42,495 nt of DNA, from positions 1-42,495 of the forward strand of contig NZ_LHVH01000015.1 in the NCBI RefSeq assembly GCF_001269885.1, read 5' to 3'. Below are positions 34,667 to 42,495 of the stretch, piece after piece; the stretch's first letter is position 1; each line of letters starts with the position of its first letter. The stretch comes from Pseudomonas kilonensis. GTDB taxonomy: Bacteria > Pseudomonadota > Gammaproteobacteria > Pseudomonadales > Pseudomonadaceae. A program made the position numbers and the translations under genes. A model generated the notes under the pieces. It saw only the letters and a program-made list of their open reading frames with translations. It did not search any database and was not told where the DNA came from.

Positions 34667-35159
34667 GTGGGAGCGAGCCTGCTCGCGATGGCGGTGGTTC
34701 AGTCACATGGATGCTGGGCTTGCTGGCCTCATCGCGAGCAAGCCCGCTCCCACAGGGGGGCTGTGTTGGATATGAGTTTTGTGTCCGCTGAGGATTGAAT
34801 GTGGGAGCGAGCCTGCTCGCGATGGCGGTGGTTCAGTCACATGGATGCTGGGCTTGCTGGCCTCATCGCGAGCAAGCCCGCTCCCACAGGAGGTCTGTGT
34901 TGGATATGAATTTTGTGTCCGCTGAAGATTGAATGTGGGAGCGAGCTTGCTCGCGATGGCGGTGGTTCAGTCACATGGATGCTGGGCTTGCTGGCCTCAT
35001 CGCGAGCAAGCCCGCTCCCACAGGGGGGCTGTGTTGGATATGAGTTTTGTGTCCGCTGAGGATTGAATGTGGGAGCGAGCCTGCTCGCGATGGCGGTGGT
35101 TCAGTCACATGGATGCTGGGCTTGCTGGCCTCATCGCGAGCAAGCTCGCTCCCACAGGA
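34667..35159. repeat. Tandem array of four REP doublets, period 134 bp
   Basis: Copies begin at 34667, 34801, 34935 and 35069. Each holds GTGGGAGCGAGC(C/T)TGCTCGCGATGGCGG and the facing CATCGCGAGCAAGC(C/T)CGCTCCCACAG. The 45-bp linkers (GGGGGCTGTGTTGGATATGAGTTTTGTGTCC...GATTGAAT) are also conserved. The copies differ at only a few bases, so amplification is recent. The fourth lacks the linker. Confidence 0.97.
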
Positions 35160-35169
35160 GAAACACGTT

Positions 35170-35477
35170 CACCCAAAACCAGGTCGGCTACTAGGCCGCC
35201 TCGTGGTGGACGTTGATCTCGGCGCCCCGTTAACCACGATGGCCGAACGCAGGCATTGTGGAGTGGGTATCCCGGCATGGATGCCGGGATAGCCGCGCTG
35301 GGCCATGGATGGCCCTTCGCGGCGGCCCACGGAGCAATGCCGGAGTGAGGGCATCGTGGTTAACGGGGCGCCGAGTGGTGGGGCAGAAGCGTTTTGCTTA
35401 CTTTTGCGCTTTTCAAAAGTGAGCCGCCGTAAGGGCGGAACCTTAAGCAGCCGTTACCGCAGCAACGGATATGCACA
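35170..35477. repeat. Right arm of the ~310-bp inverted repeat
   Basis: It is the inverted partner of 34339-34650 and ends 20 bp before the nhaA stop. It is itself palindromic: a perfect 20-bp inverted repeat (GGCGCCCCGTTAACCACGAT at 35221-35240, its complement at 35353-35372) flanks an inner TATCCCGGCAT-GG-ATGCCGGGATA (35268-35291). Confidence 0.9.
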
Positions 35478-35497
35478 CCCCTCCTGGCAGCCAGGAA

Positions 35498-36685
35498 TCA
35501 GCTTGGCAATGCAGGCTGCTTGCGACTGGCCGCCGCCGTCACCGCATAACCGAGCAACGCCGCCAGGATCGAACCCGTGAGAATCCCCATCCGGTCCATG
35601 CCGGCGTAATCACTCACACCCGGCTCGAACGCGAGGGACCCAACGAACAGGCTCATGGTGAACCCGATACCGCACAGAATCGCCACACCCAATACCTGGC
35701 CCCAATTGGCGCCGGCGGGCAAGCTGGCGATGCCGATCTTCACGGCCAGCCAGGTCAGGCCGAAGACGCCGATGGTCTTGCCCAGCAGCAGGCCAATGGC
35801 GATGCCCATCGGCACGTCATGGGTGAAACTCTCGACAGTGATGCCACTCAGGGACAGGCCGGCATTGGCGAAGGCGAACAGCGGCAGAATGCCGTAGGCC
35901 ACCCAGGGATGCAGGGCATGCTCAAGGGTTAGCAGTGGCGAAGTCTCGGCGTTTTTCGTGCGCAGCGGGATGCAGAACGCCAGAGTCACCCCGGCCAGCG
36001 TGGCATGGACACCGCTCTTGAGTACGCAGACCCAGAGGATCAGGCCAATGACCATATAGGGCCCGAGCTTGACCACACCCATCCGGTTCATCGCCACCAG
36101 CGCAGTGATGCAGGCGGCTGCCAGCATGAGCGACAAGGTCGACAGGGCGCCGGAGTAAAAAATCGCGATGATGATAATGGCGCCCAGGTCGTCGATGATC
36201 GCCAAGGTCATCAGGAACAGCTTGAGCGACACCGGCACCCGTTTGCCGAGCAAGGCCAGCACGCCGAGGGCGAATGCGATGTCGGTGGCCGTCGGAATCG
36301 CCCAGCCAGCGAGGGCGGCCGGATTGTCGCGGTTGAGGAACCAGTAGATCAGGGCCGGTACCACCATGCCGCCGATCGCTGCTGCGCCCGGCAGGACGAT
36401 TTGCGAAGGTTTCGACAGTTGCCCATCGAGGACCTCACGCTTGACCTCGAGGCCGATGAGCAGGAAGAACATCGCCATCAGGCCGTCGTTGATCCACAGC
36501 AGCAAGGGTTTGGCGATCTTCAATGCGCCGACCTGGGCGACCACCGGCGTGTCCAGCAGGCCGTTGTACAGCCAGGAAAGGGGCGAGTTATTGATGGCCA
36601 GGGCCAACACGGCGGCGGCGATCAGCAGCAGGCCGCTGGCAGCCTCCAGTTGGAAAAAACGTGTCAGAGAATTGCGTAGAGCCAC
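35498..36685 (-). CDS. nhaA: Na+/H+ antiporter NhaA
   Basis: The 395-residue inner membrane protein has about 12 helices. The core motif [18 protein letters not shown] carries one of the paired Asp that bind Na+/H+. [22 protein letters not shown] carries further conserved Asp residues. The N-terminus [24 protein letters not shown] and [23 protein letters not shown] are typical. It exports Na+ (or Li+) in exchange for protons. Start is GTG 36685 with GGAGAG upstream. Confidence 0.96.
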   Translation of the reverse strand: MALRNSLTRFFQLEAASGLLLIAAAVLALAINNSPLSWLYNGLLDTPVVAQVGALKIAKPLLLWINDGLMAMFFLLIGLEVKREVLDGQLSKPSQIVLPGAAAIGGMVVPALIYWFLNRDNPAALAGWAIPTATDIAFALGVLALLGKRVPVSLKLFLMTLAIIDDLGAIIIIAIFYSGALSTLSLMLAAACITALVAMNRMGVVKLGPYMVIGLILWVCVLKSGVHATLAGVTLAFCIPLRTKNAETSPLLTLEHALHPWVAYGILPLFAFANAGLSLSGITVESFTHDVPMGIAIGLLLGKTIGVFGLTWLAVKIGIASLPAGANWGQVLGVAILCGIGFTMSLFVGSLAFEPGVSDYAGMDRMGILTGSILAALLGYAVTAAASRKQPALPS

Positions 36686-36953
36686 GATCGCTCTCCATTC
36701 ATTGAATCAAAAAGATGGCACACCCTAACCCGTACTGTTAGTTGTTAAAACAAAAGTTATATTCTTTTTTGTTATATGTCGTTACAACGCCAGCGCCACG
36801 CAGTCGGGCAGTTATGGGCCATATTGGACCTTAGCTGTACCTGTGCGCGATGTAGGTTTTTTCCTAAGCTTGCGACTGGTTTTTCCGAGACCACGTTGCG
36901 CCTGCATGACCACCAGGTTTCCCTGCGTCGAACCGAGCCAGTGAGAAAACACC
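36686..36953. promoter_or_regulatory. Divergent control region of nhaA and the PLP-enzyme gene
   Basis: An AT-rich block (TTAGTTGTTAAAACAAAAGTTATATTCTTTTTTGTTATATGTCG, 36739-36782) lies in GC-rich DNA and should hold promoters for nhaA (minus) and/or the plus-strand gene. TATATTC and TTATAT are -10-like. No repeat or clear operator was recognised. Confidence 0.45.
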
Positions 36954-38048
36954 ATGAACGACCACCGCCAGTGGGCGCGCGAAGCGATCCGCATCATCGA
37001 GGCTGACTTCCAGCGCAGCGCCGATACCCACCTGATTCCGCTGCCGCTGCCTGGCCTGCCGGGCATCGAACTGTATTTCAAGGATGAATCCAGCCATCCC
37101 ACCGGCAGCCTCAAGCATCGGCTGGCGCGTTCGCTGTTTCTCTATGCGTTGTGTAATGGCTGGCTCAAGCCCGGTGCGCCGGTGATCGAGGCCTCCAGCG
37201 GCTCGACAGCGATTTCCGAGGCCTACTTCGCCAGGTTGCTGGGCCTGCCGTTCATTGCGGTGATGCCGGCGACCACCTCCCGGGAAAAAATCGCACAGAT
37301 CGCTTTCTATGGCGGCCAGAGCCACCTGGTGGACGATCCTACGCAGATCTACGCCGAATCCGAGCGCCTGGCCCACGAGCATGATGGGCACTTCATCGAC
37401 CAATTCACCTATGCCGAGCGCGCCACGGACTGGCGGGCCAATAACAACATTGCCGAATCGATCTTCCAGCAGATGCGCTTCGAGCGGCACCCGGAGCCGA
37501 GCTGGTTGATTTCAAGCCCCGGCACCGGCGGCACCACCGCCACCCTGGGGCGCTACGTGCGTTATCGCCAGCACGGCACCCGCGTGCTGTGTGCGGACGC
37601 CGAGCGTTCAGTGTTCTTCGACTACTACCGCAGCGGCGATGCCAGCCTGCGCCTGGATTGCGGTTCACGCATCGAGGGTATCGGCCGGCCACGGGTCGAG
37701 GCGTCGTTCTTGCCGAAAGTCATCGATGCGATGGTCAAGGTCCCGGACGCCTTGTCATTGGCGGCCATGCATTACCTGGCCCAGCGCTTGGGACGACGGG
37801 TCGGCGGGTCCAGCGGCACCAATCTGATCGGCGCCCTCATGGCGGCCCGGCAGATGGTGGATGCGGGTGAGTCGGGGTCGATCGTGGCGATTTTGTGCGA
37901 CGGTGGCGAGCGCTACGCCACGACCTATTACGACCCGGCGTGGCTCAAGGCCCAGGGGTATGAGTTGAGTGAGCTGATGGACATCGTGGCGGCCAGTGTG
38001 GAGCGGGGCGAGGCGCTGCCTGAGAGTGTGTTGCGGGCGAACATCTGA
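36954..38048 (+). CDS. PLP-dependent cysteine synthase-like / cysteine desulfhydrase-like enzyme
   Basis: The 364-residue fold type II PLP enzyme has its Schiff-base Lys54 in [10 protein letters not shown]. The substrate loop is [13 protein letters not shown] (78-90) and the PLP-phosphate loop [14 protein letters not shown]. It is longer than CysK/CysM and closer in pattern to the Cds1-type L-cysteine desulfhydrases, which release sulfide from cysteine. Desulfhydrase versus synthase cannot be decided from sequence. It is a single gene, divergent from nhaA. Confidence 0.82.
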   Translation: MNDHRQWAREAIRIIEADFQRSADTHLIPLPLPGLPGIELYFKDESSHPTGSLKHRLARSLFLYALCNGWLKPGAPVIEASSGSTAISEAYFARLLGLPFIAVMPATTSREKIAQIAFYGGQSHLVDDPTQIYAESERLAHEHDGHFIDQFTYAERATDWRANNNIAESIFQQMRFERHPEPSWLISSPGTGGTTATLGRYVRYRQHGTRVLCADAERSVFFDYYRSGDASLRLDCGSRIEGIGRPRVEASFLPKVIDAMVKVPDALSLAAMHYLAQRLGRRVGGSSGTNLIGALMAARQMVDAGESGSIVAILCDGGERYATTYYDPAWLKAQGYELSELMDIVAASVERGEALPESVLRANI

Positions 38049-38070
38049 TCCTGAAAACCCTGAGGTCTTT

Positions 38071-38160
38071 TGTGGGAGCGGGCTTGCTCGCGAAGGCGCT
38101 GGGTCAGTCAACTTATCAGTGAATGATGCACCGCATTCGCGAGCAAGCCCGCTCCCACAG
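38071..38160. repeat. REP doublet
   Basis: TGTGGGAGCGGGCTTGCTCGCGAAGGCG pairs with GCATTCGCGAGCAAGCCCGCTCCCACAG, between two convergent genes. Confidence 0.92.
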
Positions 38161-38216
38161 GGTCATGCTGTTCACTTAAGCAACAAATCCAGCCTTGAGT
38201 GAACAGCATTGGCCCT

Positions 38217-39830
38217 TCAGGCCTCGAGGCCGAGGATATCCCGCGCCACCGCCTCGGCAATCCGGATTCCGTCCACGCCCGCCGACAGGATCCCGCCCGC
38301 GTAACCGGCGCCTTCACCGGCCGGGAAAAGGCCCTTGACGTTCAGGCTCTGCAGCGATTCGTTGCGGGTAATGCGCAGGGGCGATGAAGTGCGGGTTTCG
38401 ATGCCGGTCAGCACGGCGTCGTGCAGCGAGTAACCGCGAATCTGTTTCTCGAACGCCGGCAGGGCCTCGCGGATCGCTTCGATGGCGAAGTCCGGCAGGG
38501 CCAGGGCCAAGTCGCCCAGGGACACCCCTGGCTTGTAGGAAGGTTCGACGCTGCCCAGTGCCGTAGACGGCTTGCCGGCGATGAAATCACCCACCAGTTG
38601 CGCCGGGGCTTCGTAGTTGCTGCCGCCGAGCACGAAGGCGTGGGATTCCAGGCGTTCTTGCAGCTCGATCCCGGCCAGCGGGCCACCCGGATAATCCACT
38701 TCCGGCGTAATGCCGACGACAATGCCGGAGTTGGCGTTGCGCTCATTGCGCGAATACTGGCTCATGCCGTTGGTCACGACGCGGTTCGGCTCGGACGTCG
38801 CCGCCACCACGGTGCCGCCCGGGCACATGCAGAAGCTGTACACCGACCGGCCATTCTTGGCGTGGTGCACCAGTTTGTAATCGGCGGCGCCGAGTTTCGG
38901 ATGGCCGGCGTACTTGCCCAGGCGTGCGCTGTCGATCAGCGATTGCGGGTGTTCGATACGGAAACCCACCGAGAACGGCTTGGCTTCCATGTACACGCCG
39001 CGGCTGTGGAGCATGCGGAAGGTGTCCCGGGCGCTGTGGCCCAGGGCCAGGATCACATGTTTCGAATGAATCTGTTCGCCGCTGGCCAGTTCGACGCCGA
39101 CCAGTTGGCCGTCCTCGATCAGCACATCGGTAACCCGCTGCTGGAAGCGCACTTCGCCACCCAGGGCGCGAATCTGCTCACGCATGGTTTCCACCACGCC
39201 GGTCAGACGGAACGTGCCAATGTGCGGCTTGCTGACGTAGAGGATTTCTTCCGGCGCCCCGGCCTTGACGAATTCGTGCAAAACCTTGCGGCCAAGGAAT
39301 TTCGGATCCTTGATCTGGCTATAGAGCTTGCCGTCGGAAAACGTCCCTGCGCCGCCTTCACCGAACTGCACGTTGGATTCGGGGTTGAGCACGCTTTTGC
39401 GCCACAGGCCCCAGGTGTCCTTGGTGCGCTGGCGCACTTCCGGGCCACGCTCGAGGATGATTGGCTTGAAGCCCATCTGTGCCAGCAGCAGGGCGGCGAA
39501 GATCCCGCACGGGCCGAAGCCGACCACGATCGGCCGCTCGCTCAGGTCAGCCGGTGCCTGGCCCACCACTTTGTAGCCGACATCCGGCGCCTCGTTGACG
39601 TTACGGTCATCGGCGAACTTGCGCAGCAGGCTGGCTTCGTCGCGCACCGTCAGGTCGATGGTGTAGATGAAGCACAGTTCGGAGGATTTCTTGCGCGCGT
39701 CGTAGCTGCGCTTGAACAAGGTGAAGTCGAGCAGGTCATCGCTGGCGATGCCCAGGCGCTGCAGGATGGCAGGGCGCAGGTCTTCTTCGGGGTGGTCGAT
39801 CGGCAGCTTGAGTTCGGTGATTCGTAACAT
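38217..39830 (-). CDS. FAD-dependent oxidoreductase (COG2509 type)
   Basis: From ATG 39830 (MLRITELKLPIDHPEEDLRP) the protein has 537 residues. A small N-terminal ferredoxin-fold-like segment precedes the dinucleotide site GFGPCGIFAALLLAQMG (about residues 104-120) with the acidic strand end ILERG. Later conserved stretches are GGAGTFSDGKLYSQI, ILALGHSARDTF and a C-terminal GLFPAGEGAGYAGGILSAGVDGIRIAEAV that completes FAD binding. Homologues are widespread and uncharacterised; they are often called NAD(FAD)-utilising dehydrogenases. Reading frames upstream of ATG 39830 are non-coding in composition. Confidence 0.85.
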   Translation of the reverse strand: MLRITELKLPIDHPEEDLRPAILQRLGIASDDLLDFTLFKRSYDARKKSSELCFIYTIDLTVRDEASLLRKFADDRNVNEAPDVGYKVVGQAPADLSERPIVVGFGPCGIFAALLLAQMGFKPIILERGPEVRQRTKDTWGLWRKSVLNPESNVQFGEGGAGTFSDGKLYSQIKDPKFLGRKVLHEFVKAGAPEEILYVSKPHIGTFRLTGVVETMREQIRALGGEVRFQQRVTDVLIEDGQLVGVELASGEQIHSKHVILALGHSARDTFRMLHSRGVYMEAKPFSVGFRIEHPQSLIDSARLGKYAGHPKLGAADYKLVHHAKNGRSVYSFCMCPGGTVVAATSEPNRVVTNGMSQYSRNERNANSGIVVGITPEVDYPGGPLAGIELQERLESHAFVLGGSNYEAPAQLVGDFIAGKPSTALGSVEPSYKPGVSLGDLALALPDFAIEAIREALPAFEKQIRGYSLHDAVLTGIETRTSSPLRITRNESLQSLNVKGLFPAGEGAGYAGGILSAGVDGIRIAEAVARDILGLEA

Positions 39831-39903
39831 GGTGGGATCCGGTTCGCGGGATGCACAACTGCACCAGGGCGTGAACCGGCGATTATAAGCCAAAAGCTGT
39901 GAA

Positions 39904-40581
39904 TCAGTCGTTGCGCGCACCACCAAAGTAGGCGCAGCCACGCTGGACCTGACCGTTGACCCGCAATTCGGCGCTCATGTGTTGCACGCTGCCGGTGGTG
40001 CTGTCGACGCAGCGCTGGGCGGCCAGCCAGAGCTCGACCTTCTGGCCGTTGGCTTCGGTGCTGAGGTTGAAGCGGCCGTCGCCCAGTTGTTCTTCTAGGT
40101 AGGGCACCGCCAGCGTCGGTTGGCCTTCACGCTCAAGCACCATGCCCTTGCCGCTGGCCTTGAGGTTCCACTCCGGACCATGACCGGCGGCACGCAAGAC
40201 CAGCAGTTTGAAATTGCCTTCATCGCAAGCGCTGCCCGAGCGTTCCAGGCGGTACAACTGCTCCAGGTCCAACTGGCTGTCGGTGCCGGCTGCTGCGCTG
40301 GAGACGATACGACCGCGCACATCGGCAAATAGCTTGCCTTGGTCATCGGCCAGGCTGGCGGCCTGTTGCAGCACGCTGGTGCCACCGCTGTCGTTGACGA
40401 TGTAGCGGTGCTGTTCCTGGCACGGCTGGAACACCAGCTTGCCATCGGCTGCCGTGAGCTCGCCCTGCATGCGCGTCTGGCCGGCGTGGGAGGCGCTCTG
40501 ACGAGGGGCGTCGAGCAATTGGCAGCCGGTGAAGAGCGGCAGGAGGGCGACAAACAGCAGGGAGCGGGCGGCACGCATCAT
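39904..40581 (-). CDS. Putative lipoprotein, COG3650-like
   Basis: Starting at the double ATG at 40581 (preceded by GGAG) the protein has 225 residues. The signal ends LFTGC (Cys20). An N-terminal half (LQDP-free, with VFQPCQEQHRYIVND) and a C-terminal beta half ending RGCAYFGGARND suggest a lipocalin-like or META-like barrel; a Cys pair could be a disulfide. I recall similar Pseudomonas lipoproteins grouped under COG3650, but that is uncertain. It follows the FAD oxidoreductase gene upstream on the same strand. Confidence 0.65.
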   Translation of the reverse strand: MMRAARSLLFVALLPLFTGCQLLDAPRQSASHAGQTRMQGELTAADGKLVFQPCQEQHRYIVNDSGGTSVLQQAASLADDQGKLFADVRGRIVSSAAAGTDSQLDLEQLYRLERSGSACDEGNFKLLVLRAAGHGPEWNLKASGKGMVLEREGQPTLAVPYLEEQLGDGRFNLSTEANGQKVELWLAAQRCVDSTTGSVQHMSAELRVNGQVQRGCAYFGGARND

Positions 40582-40636
40582 TGGGTCTCCAGACAAGTGC
40601 CGCCACGTTACTCAGACTGATCCCACATCACAACCC

Positions 40637-40754
40637 GTAGGAGCCGTGTAGGAGCTGTGTAGGAGCTGTCGAGTGCAACGAGGCTGCGATCTTTTCCCAG
40701 ACACTTGCACCGCAAGCGAAAGATCAAAAGATCGCAGCCTGCGGCAGCTCCTAC
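40637..40754. repeat. Palindromic repeat, GTAGGAGCTG family, with 11-bp triplication
   Basis: The element resembles 18991-19096 (GAGGCTGCGATCTTTTC ... GAAAGATCAAAAGATCGCAGCC ... CAGCTCCTAC). At its left end the 11-mer GTAGGAGC(C/T)GT occurs three times in tandem (40637, 40648, 40659). Confidence 0.88.
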
Positions 40755-40768
40755 GGGTAGAGCGTCGG

Positions 40769-41368
40769 CTAGCCCACGTGAAAGGTCTGACCGGTTTGTA
40801 GGCCTTCGACACTCTTGGCGTAGGCCAATGCAACATCGACGGCCGGGACCGGTTTGTAGCCGCGGAAGTACGGGGCGTATTTGTCCATGGCTTCCAGCAA
40901 CACGTTCGGGCTCACCGAGTTGACCCGCAAGCCCCGTGGCAACTCGATTGCCGCGGCGCGCACGAAACTGTCCAGGGCACCGTTGACCAGGGCCGCCGAC
41001 GCACCGCTCTTGATCGGATCGTGGCTGAGTACGCCGGTGGTGAAGGTGAAGGACGCGCCGTCGTTGGCGAATTCACGGCCGATCAGCAGCAGGTTGACCT
41101 GGCCCATCAGCTTGTCTTTCAAACCCAGGGCAAAGCTGTCTTCGGTCATGTCGGCCAGGGGTGCAAAGGTGACGTTGCCGGCGGCGCAAACCAGGGCATC
41201 AAAACGGCCGGTCTTTGCGAACAGCGCGCGGATTGAAGCGCTGTCGCTGATATCCACCTGCAGGTCACCGCTGTGGCGGCCGATCCGAATGATCTCGTGG
41301 CGCGGCGACAGTTCGTTATCAATGGCCGAACCGATAGTGCCGTTGGCGCCGATCAACAGGATTTTCAT
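40769..41368 (-). CDS. Short SDR-family protein lacking the YxxxK catalytic pair
   Basis: The 199-residue Rossmann protein has the dinucleotide site LLIGANGTIGSAI (5-17) and the CAAGN segment of SDRs. The catalytic Tyr-x-x-x-Lys is missing: the expected region reads GASAALVNGALDSFVRAAAIEL, where Ala and Asn occupy the Tyr and Lys places. It may be an NAD(P)-binding sensor or a reductase of unusual mechanism. It is divergent from a LysR gene, 104 bp away, which probably regulates it. Confidence 0.8.
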   Translation of the reverse strand: MKILLIGANGTIGSAIDNELSPRHEIIRIGRHSGDLQVDISDSASIRALFAKTGRFDALVCAAGNVTFAPLADMTEDSFALGLKDKLMGQVNLLLIGREFANDGASFTFTTGVLSHDPIKSGASAALVNGALDSFVRAAAIELPRGLRVNSVSPNVLLEAMDKYAPYFRGYKPVPAVDVALAYAKSVEGLQTGQTFHVG

Positions 41369-41472
41369 GAGCTGTTCCTCAATGGGTTGAATGAGTTTTC
41401 AGTCTAGAGAGGTTCTTTCCATTGATAATCATGCTAATAGGCAACCTTTGGTTTTCATTTGGAAACAATCCA

Positions 41473-42387
41473 ATGAGCGAAATGGATGACCTGGCGGCGT
41501 TTGCCGTGTTGATGGAGGCCGGCAGCTTCACCCAGGCGGCCCAGCAGTTGGGGTGCAGCAAGGGCCAGTTGTCCAAGCGCATCAGTCTGTTGGAGAGGCG
41601 GTTTTCGGTGGTGTTGCTGCAACGCACCACGCGGCGCTTGAGCCTTACGGCGGCAGGGGCGGCGTTGTTGCCCCAGGCCCAGGCGCTGTTGGTGCAGGTG
41701 GAACGGGCACGTCAGGCATTGGCGCGTTTGAAGGACGATATTTCTGGGCCGGTGCGTATGACGGTTCCGGTTTCGTTGGGTGAAACGTTCTTTGAGGGCT
41801 TGCTGATGGAGTTCGCTCGTACGTATCCCCACGTACAGATCGAACTGGAGCTCAACAACGGTTACCGTGACCTGACCCGCGATGGTTTCGACCTGGCGAT
41901 CCGCTCCGACGCCGCTATCGATGAGCGACTGGTGGCCCGGCCATTGCTGGCGTGGCACGAAATGACCTGCGCCAGTCCGGCCTACCTCGAACACTATGGC
42001 GAACCCGAGACGCCCCAGGCCCTGGCCGAACATCGCTGCTTGCTGAACAGCCACTACAGCGGTCGGGAAGAATGGCTTTACCACCAGCAACACGAGCTGC
42101 TGCGGGTCCGGGTGTCGGGACCGTTCGCCAGCAATCACTACAGCCTGCTGAAAAAAGCCGCCCTGGCCGGCGCCGGAATCGCCCGGCTGCCGTCGTATTT
42201 GCTGCATGAAGAGTTGGCCGATGGACGCCTGCACTGGCTGCTGCGCGACTACCAGACCCGGCGCATGCCGATGTACCTGGTGCACCCGTACCAGGGCGGC
42301 CTACCCAAGCGCACTCAGGTGCTCGCCGACTACTTGATCGACTGGTTCAAGCGCAGCGGCGAGGCGTTGGATCGGCTGCAGCGATAG
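41473..42387 (+). CDS. LysR-family transcriptional regulator
   Basis: From ATG 41473 (MSEMDDLAAFAVLMEAGSFT) the protein has 304 residues. The winged helix (AAQQLGCSKGQLSKRISLLERRF) with the following RTTRRLSLT wing is typical. The C-terminal periplasmic-binding-like effector domain runs from about residue 90. It belongs to the CrgA/AaeR-like group, which often controls a divergent oxidoreductase. The 41369-41472 gap to the SDR gene has an imperfect inverted repeat (GTTTTC-ATTT-GGAAAC, 41452-41467), a possible operator. ATG 41422 upstream would cross this. Confidence 0.88.
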   Translation: MSEMDDLAAFAVLMEAGSFTQAAQQLGCSKGQLSKRISLLERRFSVVLLQRTTRRLSLTAAGAALLPQAQALLVQVERARQALARLKDDISGPVRMTVPVSLGETFFEGLLMEFARTYPHVQIELELNNGYRDLTRDGFDLAIRSDAAIDERLVARPLLAWHEMTCASPAYLEHYGEPETPQALAEHRCLLNSHYSGREEWLYHQQHELLRVRVSGPFASNHYSLLKKAALAGAGIARLPSYLLHEELADGRLHWLLRDYQTRRMPMYLVHPYQGGLPKRTQVLADYLIDWFKRSGEALDRLQR

Positions 42388-42418
42388 CCCAGCCATTTGA
42401 CACCATTGGACACCCCCT

Positions 42419-42495
42419 TGTGGGAGCGGGCTTGCTCGCGAAGGCGGTGGGTCAGCTTGCATAAATGCTGGATGTGCCGCCGCCTTCGCGAGCAA
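42419..42495. repeat. REP doublet, truncated by window edge
   Basis: TGTGGGAGCGGGCTTGCTCGCGAAGGCGG pairs with CCGCCTTCGCGAGCAA, which runs off the window. It lies 3' of the LysR gene. Confidence 0.88.

Noticed and set aside
34667..35159. Four regular 134-bp repeats as a CRISPR array
   Set aside because: Units are long, internally palindromic REP doublets with conserved linkers, not short repeats with unique spacers, and no cas gene is near.

Overview
The window is chromosomal DNA of a Pseudomonas, most likely of the P. fluorescens group. The gene content and order (mprF with its hydrolase partner, aotJQMOP, quiP to pdxH), the high GC codon use, and the many 'GTGGGAGC...GCTCCCAC' REP palindromes all point there. 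Nearly everything is core housekeeping or envelope material. I see no prophage, transposase, CRISPR array, toxin-antitoxin pair or obvious defence system.

Layout from left to right. Positions 158-4089 (minus) hold a translationally coupled pair: mprF, an aminoacyl-phosphatidylglycerol synthase/flippase, and a VirJ/AcvB-type hydrolase that probably reverses it. Two identical initiator tRNA-fMet genes, each with its own promoter and terminator, lie at 4241-4626. dinB follows with a LexA box, then proS with a lipoprotein gene, ampG, an alkyltransferase-like protein, a DUF481 outer membrane protein, a cold-shock protein and dcd. Positions 14505-18705 (minus) carry the arginine/ornithine uptake operon aotJQMOP, without the argR that follows it in P. 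aeruginosa.

Positions 19117-33620 match the P. aeruginosa PA1032-PA1050 neighbourhood as I remember it: quiP (AHL acylase), small SEC-C metal-binding proteins with a LEA-type lipoprotein, ychJ and a methyltransferase-like protein, two tandem OmpA-like lipoproteins, a DUF1145 protein overlapping a secreted collagen-like protein, a CopD-like membrane protein, dinG (candidate LexA box), a beta-lactamase-fold esterase, an OmpA lipoprotein with a histone-H1-like tail, and pdxH. After a glycine-zipper lipoprotein and nhaA come a PLP enzyme of the cysteine synthase/desulfhydrase type, a large FAD oxidoreductase, a lipoprotein, and a divergent SDR/LysR pair.

The most striking structure is not a gene. 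Between the converging slyB-like and nhaA genes, 34339-35477 is a nested palindrome: two ~310-bp inverted arms, each built of smaller palindromes, enclose four REP doublets repeated at exactly 134 bp. More generally, every convergent intergenic gap in the window carries a palindromic repeat and no divergent (promoter) gap does.
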